From: Candidatus Terraquivivens ruidianensis
GTDB lineage: Archaea > Thermoproteota > Nitrososphaeria_A > Caldarchaeales > Wolframiiraptoraceae
Reading direction: 5' to 3'
Length of the DNA: 64,000 nucleotides
Assembly: GCA_023267975.1 (NCBI GenBank)
Contig: JALNLA010000005.1
Location: 36,958 to 100,957, forward strand
Part shown: piece by piece, positions 40,638 to 49,606 of the stretch
Numbering within the stretch: the stretch's first letter is position 1
How the letters are laid out: each line of letters begins with the position of its first letter
Translations under genes and position numbers: made by a program
The notes under the pieces: generated by a model
What the model was told of the DNA's origin: nothing
What the model saw: only the letters and a program-made list of their open reading frames with translations
Databases searched by the model: none

Positions 40638-41240
40638 TTGAGGATGGTCGAGGTACCGAGCATACCTGAAACGCAAAAAGTGAGTTTAGACGCAAAGTCT
40701 TCCGCTTTGATAATCGTGGATATGCAGAATGACTTTGTAAGCGAAAGGGGTCAGCTTTACGTCGGCGAGGCAGCGAGACGTACTATTACGAGCATAAAGC
40801 GTCTGCTGGGAAAAGCAAGGAAAAGCGGTGCCATGGTCGTATTCACGCAGGACTGGCACCTAGAAGATGACCCAGAATTTCCGATATGGGGAAAGCATGC
40901 TGTCGCCGGTACTTGGGGCTCCGAGATAATCGAGGAGTTGAAGCCCGTTGAGGGTGAGGTAATCGTAAAGAAGCTAAGGTACGATGCATTCTTCGGGACA
41001 TCGCTAGACCACATGCTCAGGATAAGGGGGATAAAGAACGTGATCATCACAGGAACTGTGTCTAACATCTGCGTCCTCCACACGGCAGGTTCCGCTGCCC
41101 TAAACCTATACAAAGTATACCTTCCGGTTGACTGCGTGTCCGCACTCACGGAGTTCGACCAGTTGGCAACCCTACGACAAATCTCTTTTCTCTACAAGGG
41201 CACGCTGACCAGTTCTGAGCTACTCGAGTTCGTGCCGTGA
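40638..41240 (+). CDS. pncA: Nicotinamidase (isochorismatase family)
   Basis: Hydrolyses nicotinamide to nicotinate for NAD salvage. Catalytic and metal residues appear in ALIIVDMQNDFV (Asp), FTQDWHLEDDP (metal Asp/His), VIVKKLRYDAFFGT (Lys) and the nucleophile region VITGTVSNICVLHTA (Cys). The 200-residue length is normal. TTG 40638 follows GGTGGTGATG; ATG 40644 is an alternative. pncB follows after 12 bases, which supports the nicotinamide-specific assignment within the broader isochorismatase family. Confidence 0.92.
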   Translation: MRMVEVPSIPETQKVSLDAKSSALIIVDMQNDFVSERGQLYVGEAARRTITSIKRLLGKARKSGAMVVFTQDWHLEDDPEFPIWGKHAVAGTWGSEIIEELKPVEGEVIVKKLRYDAFFGTSLDHMLRIRGIKNVIITGTVSNICVLHTAGSAALNLYKVYLPVDCVSALTEFDQLATLRQISFLYKGTLTSSELLEFVP

Positions 41241-41252
41241 AGGTGATGAAAA

Positions 41253-42455
41253 TTGCCCAAGCTTTACGTCGCTTCCGAGCTGGATATAAAGAAAGGAAAG
41301 GTAACGGATGTATACTTCGAAAGGGCTGCCGAGGTCATAAGAAAGTCTAAGCTTTATGATGCTTCAGTAGCCATGGAGGCACACGCGTATTCGTTACCTG
41401 CGGGTTACGAATGGGCAGCCTTAGGTGGCATAGAAGAGATAGCCCACATCCTCGAGGGAAAGCCAGTTGACGTATATGCCATGGAAGAGGGCACAATCTT
41501 CAGGATGATGGAGCCAATCATAAGGTTAGAGGGAAACTATGCGTCCTTCGGCCAAATGGAGTCGGCTGTCCTCGGAATTCTACGCCATAGCACTAGCATC
41601 GTAACCAAGGCCGCTAGATGCAGGCTGGCGGCAGGTGACAAGACGCTATTGTTCTTCGGTATAAGATGCGCCCATCCGGCTATAGCACCCATGGTAGATA
41701 GGTCGGCGTTCATAGGCGGTTGCGATGCCGTCTCGAGTGTGCTGGGTGCGGAGATGATAAATGAAAAGCCCGTGGGAACGATGCCGCACTCGCTCATAGT
41801 CCTTTTCGGCGATCAAGTTAGAGCATGGAGAGCATTCGACGAGGCCATGCCGGCAGAAGTTCCGAGGATTGCGCTTTGCGACACATGGTACGACGAAAGG
41901 GTGGAGGTGATGATGGCGGCCAATGCCCTAGGCAAGAGACTCTACGGGGTAAGGCTCGATACACCAAGTTCAAGGAGAGGAAATATGAGGAAGATAGCGC
42001 TGGAGGTGAGGTGGGCGCTGGATATGGCTGGTTATAAGAATGTGAAGCTGTTCGTCAGCGGGGGTATCGACGAATCTGACATCATGAATCTTAAGGATAT
42101 AGTCGACGGGTTCGGCGTAGGTACATGCATCGCCTTCCCGCCCTCGGTCGATATTGCCCTCGATATAGTTGAATTAGGAGACAAGCCAGTATCAAAGAAG
42201 GGCAAGCTACCTGGTAAAAAACAGGTCTATAGGTGCAACGGGCTTCACGACATAGTCACGTCCCACGATAGAATTGTGGATAGATGTCCGTTATGCGGTG
42301 GGAGCGTAGAACCATTACTGAAACCGTTGATGATCCAAGGAAGGTTGGTTCGTGATATACCTAGCGCTAAGGAGTCGAGGAAGATTGTGCTAGAGCAGCT
42401 CGAAAGGATATCGACGATTAAGGAGTTCCGCTCAGAGCCCTATTTCCTTTACTGA
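41253..42455 (+). CDS. pncB: Nicotinate phosphoribosyltransferase
   Basis: Makes nicotinate mononucleotide from nicotinate and PRPP. The 400 residues show TDVYFERAAEVIR at the N-terminus, FGQMESAVLGILRHSTSIVTKAAR, the phosphate-handling RLDTPSSRRGNMRK and LFVSGGIDESDI segments, and FGVGTCIAFPP near the PRPP site. A zinc-like CNGLHDIV...CPLCGG region follows. TTG 41253 is placed after AGGTGATG. The neighbour pncA supplies its substrate, forming a two-gene NAD salvage operon. Confidence 0.92.
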   Translation: MPKLYVASELDIKKGKVTDVYFERAAEVIRKSKLYDASVAMEAHAYSLPAGYEWAALGGIEEIAHILEGKPVDVYAMEEGTIFRMMEPIIRLEGNYASFGQMESAVLGILRHSTSIVTKAARCRLAAGDKTLLFFGIRCAHPAIAPMVDRSAFIGGCDAVSSVLGAEMINEKPVGTMPHSLIVLFGDQVRAWRAFDEAMPAEVPRIALCDTWYDERVEVMMAANALGKRLYGVRLDTPSSRRGNMRKIALEVRWALDMAGYKNVKLFVSGGIDESDIMNLKDIVDGFGVGTCIAFPPSVDIALDIVELGDKPVSKKGKLPGKKQVYRCNGLHDIVTSHDRIVDRCPLCGGSVEPLLKPLMIQGRLVRDIPSAKESRKIVLEQLERISTIKEFRSEPYFLY

Positions 42456-43867
42456 GCATCGCTTTTCTTGAAGAATCCAGGCCTGGTCATACTCTTAAGG
42501 TCCAAGAGGGCGTTTATCTCGTCCTCTCCCATCCCAAAATCCTCGGCCAGTATCATCCTCACACTCTTCCTCTCCGACAAAACCTTCCTAACAAGCTCAG
42601 CTGTCTTTTCGTAACCGATGATGGGAGCCAAAGCCGTTAAGATCGCTGTGGAGGACTCGGCGTATGCCCTACACCTCTCAGAATCTGCCTTTATGCCTCT
42701 TATACACTTCTCACTTAACGCCGAGCAGGTATTTGCCATTAACTTTACAGACTGTATTAGCACATAAGCTATCAAAGGCATCCCCATATTGAGCTCCAGC
42801 TCTCCGAGCTGGGAAGCCATGGTTACGCACACATCGTTAGCTATAATCTTGACACCAGCTTGGCATGCAGCCTCTAGGATAACTGGATTCACCTTACCCG
42901 GCATCATCGATGATCCTAACTGTAGAGCAGGTATCTCTATCTCACCAAAGCCTGTACCTGGTCCAGAAGAGAGCAACCTCAGGTCGTTACATATCTTTAT
43001 GATTATGCACGCAAGGTTTTTTAAGGCTGAAGATACGGCAACGAACGCATCGGCACTTCCGATGGCCTCAAACCTGTTCTCAGCCTCCCTAAGATTTAGG
43101 CCTGTGATCTCTCTTAAAGACTCGATGACGAGCCCTGGGAATTCTGGGTGCGTATTGAACCCTGTCCCGACCGCCGTTCCGCCGATGGGCAACTCCTCAA
43201 GTACTTGAGCCGTCTTCTCTATCTCCATCCTCGCCTTCTTTATCATCGTAGCGTAGCCGCCGAATTCCTGTCCGAGCGTGACCGGTAGCGCATCCCTTAG
43301 GTGAGTCCTACCAGCCTTCACCACATCCTTAAACTCATCAGATTTCCTGAGTAGCTCCTCGTATAGGGCATCGAGGTTGGGCAATAACCTCTTATTTATT
43401 AACTCAAGGAGAGCGACACGTATAGCCGTAGGGAAGACGTCGTTCGTTGACTGTCCAAAGTTCACATGGTCGTTGGGATGGATGGGTCCGGATGCGCCTC
43501 TCGGACCACCCATAATTTCTGATGCTCTGGCAGCGATGACCTCGTTCACGTTCATATGCGTCGATGTCCCGCTCCCCGTCTGAAACACATCAACAGGGAA
43601 TTCTCCATCGAAAAGACCCTCAGCAACCTCCATGGCTGCTTGCATTATGGGATCTGCAACCTTTTTGTCTAGAATTTTTAATCTTAGGTTTGCGTAGGCT
43701 GCGGCATATTTTATTAGGCCTAGTGCCCTAATGAGCTCCCTTGGGATACGTAGATCGGAAAATTGAAAGTTCTCAAGAGCCCTGTAGGTGAAGGCGCCGT
43801 AGTATTTGAACTTCGGAACCAATACCTCCCCAAACGGGTCCCTTTCTATTCTTTTATCGCCTTCCAT
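42449..43867 (-). CDS. Aspartase/class II fumarase superfamily lyase, aspartate ammonia-lyase-like
   Basis: A 472-residue lyase with the superfamily signature GSSMMPGKVNPVILEA, plus GSGTSTHMNVNEVIA, HPNDHVNFGQSTNDVFPTA and AGRTHLRDALPVTLGQE. After MPGKVNP the sequence continues VI.E, and the C-terminal part reads LSEKCIRGIKADSERC. Both are closer to aspartases than to FumC enzymes, which usually have NPTQ and a KCAVGIEPN-like segment. It would release ammonia from aspartate to give fumarate, used by the class I fumarase encoded divergently nearby. A fumarase role cannot be excluded. Confidence 0.75.
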   Translation of the reverse strand: MEGDKRIERDPFGEVLVPKFKYYGAFTYRALENFQFSDLRIPRELIRALGLIKYAAAYANLRLKILDKKVADPIMQAAMEVAEGLFDGEFPVDVFQTGSGTSTHMNVNEVIAARASEIMGGPRGASGPIHPNDHVNFGQSTNDVFPTAIRVALLELINKRLLPNLDALYEELLRKSDEFKDVVKAGRTHLRDALPVTLGQEFGGYATMIKKARMEIEKTAQVLEELPIGGTAVGTGFNTHPEFPGLVIESLREITGLNLREAENRFEAIGSADAFVAVSSALKNLACIIIKICNDLRLLSSGPGTGFGEIEIPALQLGSSMMPGKVNPVILEAACQAGVKIIANDVCVTMASQLGELELNMGMPLIAYVLIQSVKLMANTCSALSEKCIRGIKADSERCRAYAESSTAILTALAPIIGYEKTAELVRKVLSERKSVRMILAEDFGMGEDEINALLDLKSMTRPGFFKKSDAQ

Positions 43868-44192
43868 GCAAACACCGTTAGATACGAAAGCGTATAAAGC
43901 TTAACATGTAAAAAGCCAGCAAAGGATGAGCTGAAAAACATAATGAAGGAAATCGCCAAGCTACTATTCGTGATGATTGTCAGGGAGAGTCTTGCTCCAA
44001 GTGTCCTTAGGACACTGCTCTATCAGTTTCCATCTAATCCTTCTTGCCCTTAATATCGCCTTGCAACGTCATATGATATTAAGGTTAGCTATCTCATCTA
44101 CGAAGTAGTGTCTCATTTGATGTCTTTATAGTGTAGCTTTTATACACGATAAATATATACACAAGGAATTTTTAACATAACCCTGATAAACC
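43868..44192. other. Divergent intergenic region with a 17-bp palindrome
   Basis: About 325 bases between the aspartase-like lyase and fumarase. AGTGTCC (44000-44006), TTA and GGACACT (44010-44016) form a perfect inverted repeat. TATA-like stretches near 44139-44160 (CTTTTATACACGATAAATATATAC) precede the fumarase operon. A 36-codon frame starting at 43943 is present but has no supporting features. Confidence 0.45.
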
Positions 44193-45113
44193 TTGGTCAA
44201 AGCTGGTATATCTCCTCAGGAATTTGAGGAGAAGATAAAGCGGGCTACGGTTAAGCTCTTGATGGCTGCCGCCGTATACCTTCCGAGAGACGTTAAGGAT
44301 GCGTTAGAGGAGACATATAAAAAAGAGAAGGGTGAACTGCAAAAGAAAATGCTCCGCTCAATCCTTGACAACCTCGAAATCGCCGAGAAGGAGAAGAGGC
44401 CTTTGTGTCAGGACACGGGCGCCATAATCTTCTACGTCAAGGTCGGTGAGAAGTTCCCGTACATGGGTTCTCTTCATAAAATATTGCGTGAGGCTACTGC
44501 AGAAGCCACGGAGCTCATACCTCTTAGGCCAAACGTCGTGGACGTCATCACGGGTAAGAACACCGGGAACAACGTAGGTAATTACTTGCCGTGGATAGAC
44601 TGGGAAGTTGTTCCAAATAGCGACGTGGCGGAGATAACAGTGATGCTTAAGGGCGGGGGTAGTGAGGCCGTGAGCATGATGAAGGTGCTTACGCCCGCCG
44701 AAGGCCTGAAGGGAGCGTTGAAGGCCGTGGTAGACACGGCATTTGAAGCTGGCCCTAGAACCTGTCCACCAAACATCATAGCCCTTGGTATAGGGGCTAC
44801 AGGCGAGATAGCCGCCAAGATGGCCAAGAGAGGTCTACTGAGGCCTGTAGGCGAGAGGCATCCTGACCCCAAAGTTGCAGAGATTGAGGAAAAGCTTTTG
44901 GAAGCTATAAATTCCTTGGGATGGGGTATTCACGGCACTGGCAGCGGACCCACGGTATTGGACGTACATGTAGAGGTAGCCGAGAGACATCCTGCCACGT
45001 ACGCGGTCTCTGTCATGGTTTATTGCTGGGCTGCTAGGAGGGCGACCATGAAGATCACGGCAGACGGAAAAGTTACTTATCCGAGTCACAGTTTTCTCGA
45101 TAAGGAGGGATGA
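44193..45113 (+). CDS. Class I fumarate hydratase, alpha subunit
   Basis: N-terminal half of the oxygen-sensitive 4Fe-4S fumarase, interconverting fumarate and malate. Motifs are RPLCQDTGAIIFYV with a cluster Cys, LRPNVVDVITGKNTGNN, GGSEAVSMMKVLTPAEG and GPRTCPPNIIALGIGATGE with another cluster Cys. The 306-residue length fits the alpha chain of two-subunit enzymes, also like L-tartrate dehydratase TtdA. TTG 44193 is the start. The beta gene follows after 2 bases with a strong GGAGGG ribosome site. Confidence 0.92.
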   Translation: MVKAGISPQEFEEKIKRATVKLLMAAAVYLPRDVKDALEETYKKEKGELQKKMLRSILDNLEIAEKEKRPLCQDTGAIIFYVKVGEKFPYMGSLHKILREATAEATELIPLRPNVVDVITGKNTGNNVGNYLPWIDWEVVPNSDVAEITVMLKGGGSEAVSMMKVLTPAEGLKGALKAVVDTAFEAGPRTCPPNIIALGIGATGEIAAKMAKRGLLRPVGERHPDPKVAEIEEKLLEAINSLGWGIHGTGSGPTVLDVHVEVAERHPATYAVSVMVYCWAARRATMKITADGKVTYPSHSFLDKEG

Positions 45114-45115
45114 GT

Positions 45116-45715
45116 ATGGCGGAATATAGGCTGAGAACACCGGTCAGTGAGGAAGAAGTTAGGAAGCTTTCGATCGGCGATATAGTGTACCTTTCGGGAA
45201 CTGTTTACACGTTGAGAGATGCGGGACACAAGAGGTCGCTGGAGCTTCTAGCGAAAGGAGAGAAGCTCCCGGTAGATTTTAAGGGCATGGCAATATACCA
45301 TATGGGCCCGATAGTCAAAAAGAAAGACGGTGAATGGGAGATAGTCTCCGCGGGACCTACGACGAGCACTAGGATAGAGGCATACGAGTACGACTTTGTA
45401 GAGAAGTCAGGAGTGAGAATAATCATCGGAAAGGGTGGAATGGGAAAGCGTACGGCAGAAGCTTGTAAGAAGTTCGGCGCAGTTTATACGATATTTACCG
45501 GAGGTGCCGGTGCCCTGGGTGCGAAGGCTATCCAAAGGATTGCGGGCGTTCATTGGTTAGACTTGGGCGTTCCCGAGGCCATCTGGGTCATGGAGGTAAA
45601 GGACTTCGGACCGCTGTTCGTCATCATAGATTCTAAGGGTGACAACTACTACGAGCAAGTAAAAGAGAGGATTGGGCAGAACCTGAAGGAAGCTTATGCA
45701 AAGCTGGGGCTTTAG
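45116..45715 (+). CDS. Class I fumarate hydratase, beta subunit
   Basis: C-terminal half of the two-part class I fumarase, 200 residues. It shows RLRTPVSEEEVRKLSIGDIV near the start, the GMAIYHMGPIV and SAGPTTSTRIEAYE segments that bind substrate, IIGKGGMG, and FTGGAGALGAKAIQRI. GGAGGG (45104-45109) sits 6 bases before ATG 45116, making it preferable to the ATG at 45110 that overlaps the alpha stop. It overlaps the convergent G1P dehydrogenase by 4 bases. Confidence 0.93.
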   Translation: MAEYRLRTPVSEEEVRKLSIGDIVYLSGTVYTLRDAGHKRSLELLAKGEKLPVDFKGMAIYHMGPIVKKKDGEWEIVSAGPTTSTRIEAYEYDFVEKSGVRIIIGKGGMGKRTAEACKKFGAVYTIFTGGAGALGAKAIQRIAGVHWLDLGVPEAIWVMEVKDFGPLFVIIDSKGDNYYEQVKERIGQNLKEAYAKLGL

Positions 45716-46743
45716 CCTAGCTCAGCCTCCTTAAGCATACGCCTTACATCAGATTCCGTCGGTCTTAGCTTATGGAGGATTGTGTACCTATCTGGTCTTA
45801 TATCCGGTGCCATGACCACTGCTTTCACGAATGTCTGCTCATCAACGCCTAACTCTGACAAGTCTGAGGGAGCACCTATCGAGGATAGTGCAGACTTAAC
45901 CCTTCTCCATGCCGCTTTATGTAATAACGCCATCAGTACGGTGGAAACCCCACACCTTTCGCCATGCAACGGCGGATCTTCTATAAGACGGCCCAGCGCA
46001 TGGCTTATTAAATGCTCAGAGCCGCTACAGGGTCTGCTGCTCCCGGCTATGCCCATCGCCACGCCAGCGCTTATCAGGGCCTCCACGACTGTCCTTATGC
46101 TATCGTGCCTCCTTTTACCTATTTTTTTAGCGTTCCTGAAGATTATCTCTGCACTCATGTATGCTAGGCTTGCCGAATAGTCGCCAAAGTACTCGCCAGT
46201 AATCTTATGGCTCAGCTTCCAATCTTTAACAGCAGTGTACTTAGCTACGAGGTCCCCGCAGCCGCTCGCCAAGTATCTATGCGGAGCCTTCTCTATAACG
46301 TCTACATCTGCAACTATGGCAAAGGGCATGCTTGCCATCCTAGAGTATGGCTGACCGCTATCTACCATAGAGACCATTGGGCTCGCTATACCATCGTGGG
46401 ATGCAATCGTCGGAACGCTCACGAGTCTTATGCCCGCCTCATGCGCCGATGCCTTAGATACGTCTATCACCTTTCCGCCACCTATGCCTACGATTGCGCC
46501 GAACTTATTCTTAGAAAGAATTTTACGGATAATCTCAAGCTCTTGAGAAATATCAGACTCGACCTGATGTACTTCGATGCTCGTCTTATTTGCTATCGTC
46601 TCGGAAACTGAGCGACCATATATGCTGTAAGAAGTCTTTCCTACGATGATGAGTATGGGCTGACCGCTCGACGCTGTAAGCGCAACCTCAGCAACTTTTC
46701 CTATCAGACTCCTTCCGATGATTATTAAGTTGGGAAGCTCCAT
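45712..46743 (-). CDS. egsA: sn-Glycerol-1-phosphate dehydrogenase
   Basis: Makes the archaeal lipid backbone glycerol-1-phosphate from dihydroxyacetone phosphate using NAD(P)H. The zinc-dependent fold shows IVGIGGGKVIDVSKASAHEA, SVPTIASHDGIASPMVS, ASGCGDLVAKYTAVKDW and a metal His in GSEHLISHALGRL. ATG 46743 (MELPNLIIIGRSL) is preferred; TTG 46755 would add four residues. A clear archaeal marker gene. Confidence 0.95.
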   Translation of the reverse strand: MELPNLIIIGRSLIGKVAEVALTASSGQPILIIVGKTSYSIYGRSVSETIANKTSIEVHQVESDISQELEIIRKILSKNKFGAIVGIGGGKVIDVSKASAHEAGIRLVSVPTIASHDGIASPMVSMVDSGQPYSRMASMPFAIVADVDVIEKAPHRYLASGCGDLVAKYTAVKDWKLSHKITGEYFGDYSASLAYMSAEIIFRNAKKIGKRRHDSIRTVVEALISAGVAMGIAGSSRPCSGSEHLISHALGRLIEDPPLHGERCGVSTVLMALLHKAAWRRVKSALSSIGAPSDLSELGVDEQTFVKAVVMAPDIRPDRYTILHKLRPTESDVRRMLKEAELG

Positions 46744-46827
46744 GATGTGGGCCAAAACGCCTCAGCCTTTGCAGAAATATAAAGAGTAGGTCAAACAAAT
46801 ACGTTTATCATTCTTAGTGTGACGGAA

Positions 46828-46838
46828 AGTTATAAATT
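46828..46838 (+). promoter_or_regulatory. TATA-like element of the ThiN-domain regulator
   Basis: AGTTATAAATT lies 30-40 bases before the ATG at 46868, so the message has a leader of at most a few bases. If the protein autoregulates, its operator should lie around here. Confidence 0.45.
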
Positions 46839-46867
46839 ACCTATCGCCACCATGATGACAGAATACG

Positions 46868-47794
46868 ATGTTTCCTCCTTGCGAGATAATGGTTCGAGAT
46901 TTCCTACCGGACATGAGGGGCTTGGTCGCGCTAGAGCTAAGGAAGAGTGGGCTGAGCCAGTCAAGAATAGCTACCCTCCTTGGTATAACGCAGGCAGCTG
47001 TTAGCCTATATCTCTCGAGGGATGCTGCCCACTATAAGAAGAGGCTTCAGTCCATAGGCGTGCCTTTGGAGGAAGTCGAGAAGCTCGTTAAGCTGGTTTC
47101 AAACGATATACTGGAGAGTATGGGGAAGGCAAATGAGACCTTCTATGCATTTTGGAAAGGAATGCTCTCGAAAGGTCTGCTCTGCGATTATCATAGAAGC
47201 ATGTATCCATCGCTGAGCGACTGCGACGTGTGCCTCAAGGCTCCAGCATATCCTTCCGTTGAACATGCAGAAGTCCTAAGGGATTTAGAACATGCAATCC
47301 ATATGTTGGAGGGTTCAGGCTACTTTGTAAGGTTAATACCCGAAGTAGCCGTTAATATCGCCATGTCGTTAAAGAATGCCGTATCCGAGATAGACGTGGC
47401 AGCCGTACCAGGAAGGATCGTGGCTCTGAGGGACAGACCAAAAACCATGAGCAGGCCCGAGTTCGGCGCCTCGAAGCACATGGCAAGGGTGCTTTTGCGT
47501 GTCAGGACGATTAGGAATGATATTAGGGCGGTCATGAACATGAAGTATGATGAAGATATTGAAGGCGCGGCTAAAAGGCTGGGTATGAACATAGCCTACA
47601 CAGAAAAGGGGAACATAATCGATGAAGAGGCCGTAATAGAGGCAGTTGCCACCGCTTTCAAGAAGTATGGCGAGCTGGATGTTGTATTCGACAAGGGAGG
47701 TATGGGGTTAGAACCCATGACGTACATCTTCGGTAAATCGGCCACCGACGTTGTGAAGAAGGCATTAAGGATAGCGAGAACCTATATTGGTTAG
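46868..47794 (+). CDS. Helix-turn-helix regulator with a ThiN (thiamine-phosphate synthase-like) domain
   Basis: A 308-residue two-domain protein. An HTH covers about residues 20-55 (ALELRKSGLSQSRIATLLGI then TQAAVSLYLSRD), followed by a linker with CDVC. The ThiN domain occupies about residues 135-308 (VRLIPEVAVNIAMSLKNA, VAAVPGRIVALRDRPK, RPEFGASKHMARVLL, DVVFDKGGMGLEPMTYIFG). In archaea such proteins (ThiR) sense thiamine phosphates and repress thiamine genes. No other thiamine gene is in the window. ATG 46868 fits the upstream TATA box; ATG 46889 is possible. Confidence 0.9.
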   Translation: MFPPCEIMVRDFLPDMRGLVALELRKSGLSQSRIATLLGITQAAVSLYLSRDAAHYKKRLQSIGVPLEEVEKLVKLVSNDILESMGKANETFYAFWKGMLSKGLLCDYHRSMYPSLSDCDVCLKAPAYPSVEHAEVLRDLEHAIHMLEGSGYFVRLIPEVAVNIAMSLKNAVSEIDVAAVPGRIVALRDRPKTMSRPEFGASKHMARVLLRVRTIRNDIRAVMNMKYDEDIEGAAKRLGMNIAYTEKGNIIDEEAVIEAVATAFKKYGELDVVFDKGGMGLEPMTYIFGKSATDVVKKALRIARTYIG

Positions 47795-47808
47795 CCTATT
47801 CTGAAAGC

Positions 47809-48330
47809 TCAACTGTGTTTTGAGGCGCTGAATACCTGGTCTGGCTTAATTACGGATATGCCTGTTAAACCACCCAGAACCTCGACGAGGACGACCCAGT
47901 CCGGCCTCTCTAAATTAACCTTCTTATCAATCTTGGCAGCCACTGCCTCTATTATCTCTCTGCTTGAAAGTTGCGTGTGTCTCTTCTCGACGGTGACCCT
48001 GAACGTGTGGTCTGCTGGTATACTTTGGGCAAGCCTATGAGCTACCTCCGCTATCTTCTGGATGTTCGTCTCAACAACCTCTTCGACCGGTATCACTCTT
48101 TGTATGCTTCTGAGCAGCCATGGCTCTTTCTCAACGATATCCTTTAACTTTTCAACCACCTCGACGGGGTTCAAAGAGGTCTTAGCCGTTAGAAGGCCAG
48201 CAATCCTAGTCTGCTCGATCTTAGGAGACGAGTCACCCATGCGGTTTAGGATATCTACCAGCTCGGATGCTGAAAGCGACTCCATGCCCCTTAGCGTTGT
48301 CACAATCAAGTTAAACCTGTCCGGATTCAT
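47809..48330 (-). CDS. THUMP-domain protein, Tan1-like
   Basis: A 173-residue protein made mostly of a THUMP RNA-binding domain: FNLIVTTLRGMESLSASELV at the start, VIPVEEVVETNIQKIAEVA, and ADHTFRVTVEKRHTQLSSREI leading to VNLERPDWVVLVEVLGGLTG. No catalytic methyltransferase or thiouridylase domain follows. This matches Tan1/THUMPD1-type adaptors that assist tRNA acetylation. It overlaps the end of the upstream PhoU/TrkA-C gene by 20 bases. Confidence 0.85.
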   Translation of the reverse strand: MNPDRFNLIVTTLRGMESLSASELVDILNRMGDSSPKIEQTRIAGLLTAKTSLNPVEVVEKLKDIVEKEPWLLRSIQRVIPVEEVVETNIQKIAEVAHRLAQSIPADHTFRVTVEKRHTQLSSREIIEAVAAKIDKKVNLERPDWVVLVEVLGGLTGISVIKPDQVFSASKHS

Positions 48331-49534
48331 TCGGGGTACTCTCCGTCGTGGTTAAACCGATAAGGGAGCTAATCGCCTCCTTGCTACCCTTCATTATAAG
48401 GACGTCGCCTGCTTCTATCCTAGTATCGCCCTTCGGGTGATACTCCCACTTACCCATACGAGCCTTCCTTATCGTCACTATCTGGATACCCATATCGGAC
48501 TGAAGCCCGCACTCCATGACCGTCAGACCGTCTAGCCTGCTATCTGGCTTAACCTCTATCTTGCTTATCACTTCGTCGCTCTCCTCCATCGCCGATATGA
48601 AGACTGGGTGAAGGGCCACGCCGCTCTGAACGACGCTGGCCATCTCGACGCTGGCATCGGTTATGGACTCCAAAGCCCACGCAAGCCTCAGCAGACCCCT
48701 TAGAAGCTTTACGTTATCTGTCACCTTTGCAAAGAGCAGGATTTCATGTTCTACGGCCTCTTGCATATGGTCCATCCTTTCTTCTACCTTCGATACCTCC
48801 CCAGCTATCTCCCGGTTATAGAATATTGCTGAAGAGTATGCAAGGTCTACGGAGAGTTGTGAAAGGTTCATCATCTCGACCAATATCTCCCGTATCTTCC
48901 TTTGGGACTCGGGCTCCATCAGCTCCGAGACGCTTGGAACCATTACGTGTTTGCCCAATATGAAAACCTCGAAATTAGAAAGAGCCTCGAACGGTCCTTT
49001 TGCTATTAGCCTATCGCCTGCCTTTAGAGCTATCTTGCCTTCAGGCTTTATTAACCACTGACCGTCCCTCTTCATCGTAATTATCTGCATGCCCGTCTCC
49101 CTCTCTACGTAATCCAGCTGCTTTCCGATGCCAGCCGAGTTCTCGGGTACGACCAGGGACGTAATCGTTTCCTCGATGAGGTGCATCGTCTTAAAGAACG
49201 CTTTTGGAAGACCGATGTCCCTGAGTTCTATCGTCGCTATGTCGACGGCGGCATTGCTGACCTTTTCGGCAGCCTGAATTATCTGAAGGACGGCCGAGAG
49301 GCTCTCAACCTCTTTTATGCCTCTCGAAGCCAGCATGACGACTTCTCTTGCTTTGAAGCATAGCTCCGTCATCTTTTCCTCCAGCTCGAGGACTTCTTCT
49401 GCAAAGTAGTCCTCCTCGAAGAGAATCGTCGAGAAGGCAAGGTCTAACATTAATTCCGACGTGTCCTTCATATGAGTTATTATGTCCTTCAAATTTAAAG
49501 GCTTCCGCCTTCGCTGTTTGGAGGCCTTAGACAA
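48311..49534 (-). CDS. PhoU-like and TrkA-C domain protein, transporter regulator
   Basis: A 407-residue duplicated protein. Each half has a PhoU-like helical domain (HMKDTSELMLDLAFSTILFE in the first, MMNLSQLSVDLAYSSAIFYN in the second) followed by a TrkA-C/RCK-C domain (GMQIITMKRDGQWLIKPEGK, MGIQIVTIRKARMGKWEYHP, and LKAGDRLIAKGP or EAGDVLIMKGS). TrkA-C domains bind small ligands and control cation transport. It lies 72 bases after the two MgtE-like half-transporter genes and is probably their cytosolic regulatory part. Confidence 0.87.
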   Translation of the reverse strand: MSKASKQRRRKPLNLKDIITHMKDTSELMLDLAFSTILFEEDYFAEEVLELEEKMTELCFKAREVVMLASRGIKEVESLSAVLQIIQAAEKVSNAAVDIATIELRDIGLPKAFFKTMHLIEETITSLVVPENSAGIGKQLDYVERETGMQIITMKRDGQWLIKPEGKIALKAGDRLIAKGPFEALSNFEVFILGKHVMVPSVSELMEPESQRKIREILVEMMNLSQLSVDLAYSSAIFYNREIAGEVSKVEERMDHMQEAVEHEILLFAKVTDNVKLLRGLLRLAWALESITDASVEMASVVQSGVALHPVFISAMEESDEVISKIEVKPDSRLDGLTVMECGLQSDMGIQIVTIRKARMGKWEYHPKGDTRIEAGDVLIMKGSKEAISSLIGLTTTESTPNESGQV

Positions 49535-49606
49535 CTGTACCTCCTAACCTCGCTAACTTTATCATTGCAAGCTCGATATATAATTTAATACCGCCCTTTA
49601 TAAAGG

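Noticed and set aside
40466-40663. 65-codon minus-strand frame upstream of nicotinamidase
   Set aside because: It overlaps the nicotinamidase start and ribosome site and contains a low-complexity His run.
42449-43867. Straight class II fumarase (FumC) call
   Set aside because: Residues after the MPGKVNP signature and in the C-terminal region fit aspartase better, so it was kept as an aspartase-like lyase.
43970-44020. C/D sRNA starting at GTGATGA
   Set aside because: No CTGA-like D box within a suitable distance and no terminal stem.
43943-44053. 36-codon frame in the aspartase/fumarase spacer
   Set aside because: No ribosome site, no recognisable features and it spans a palindrome; more likely chance.
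46854-46960. C/D sRNA starting at ATGATGA before the ThiN regulator
   Set aside because: The next CTGA is about 90 bases on and lies inside the coding sequence.
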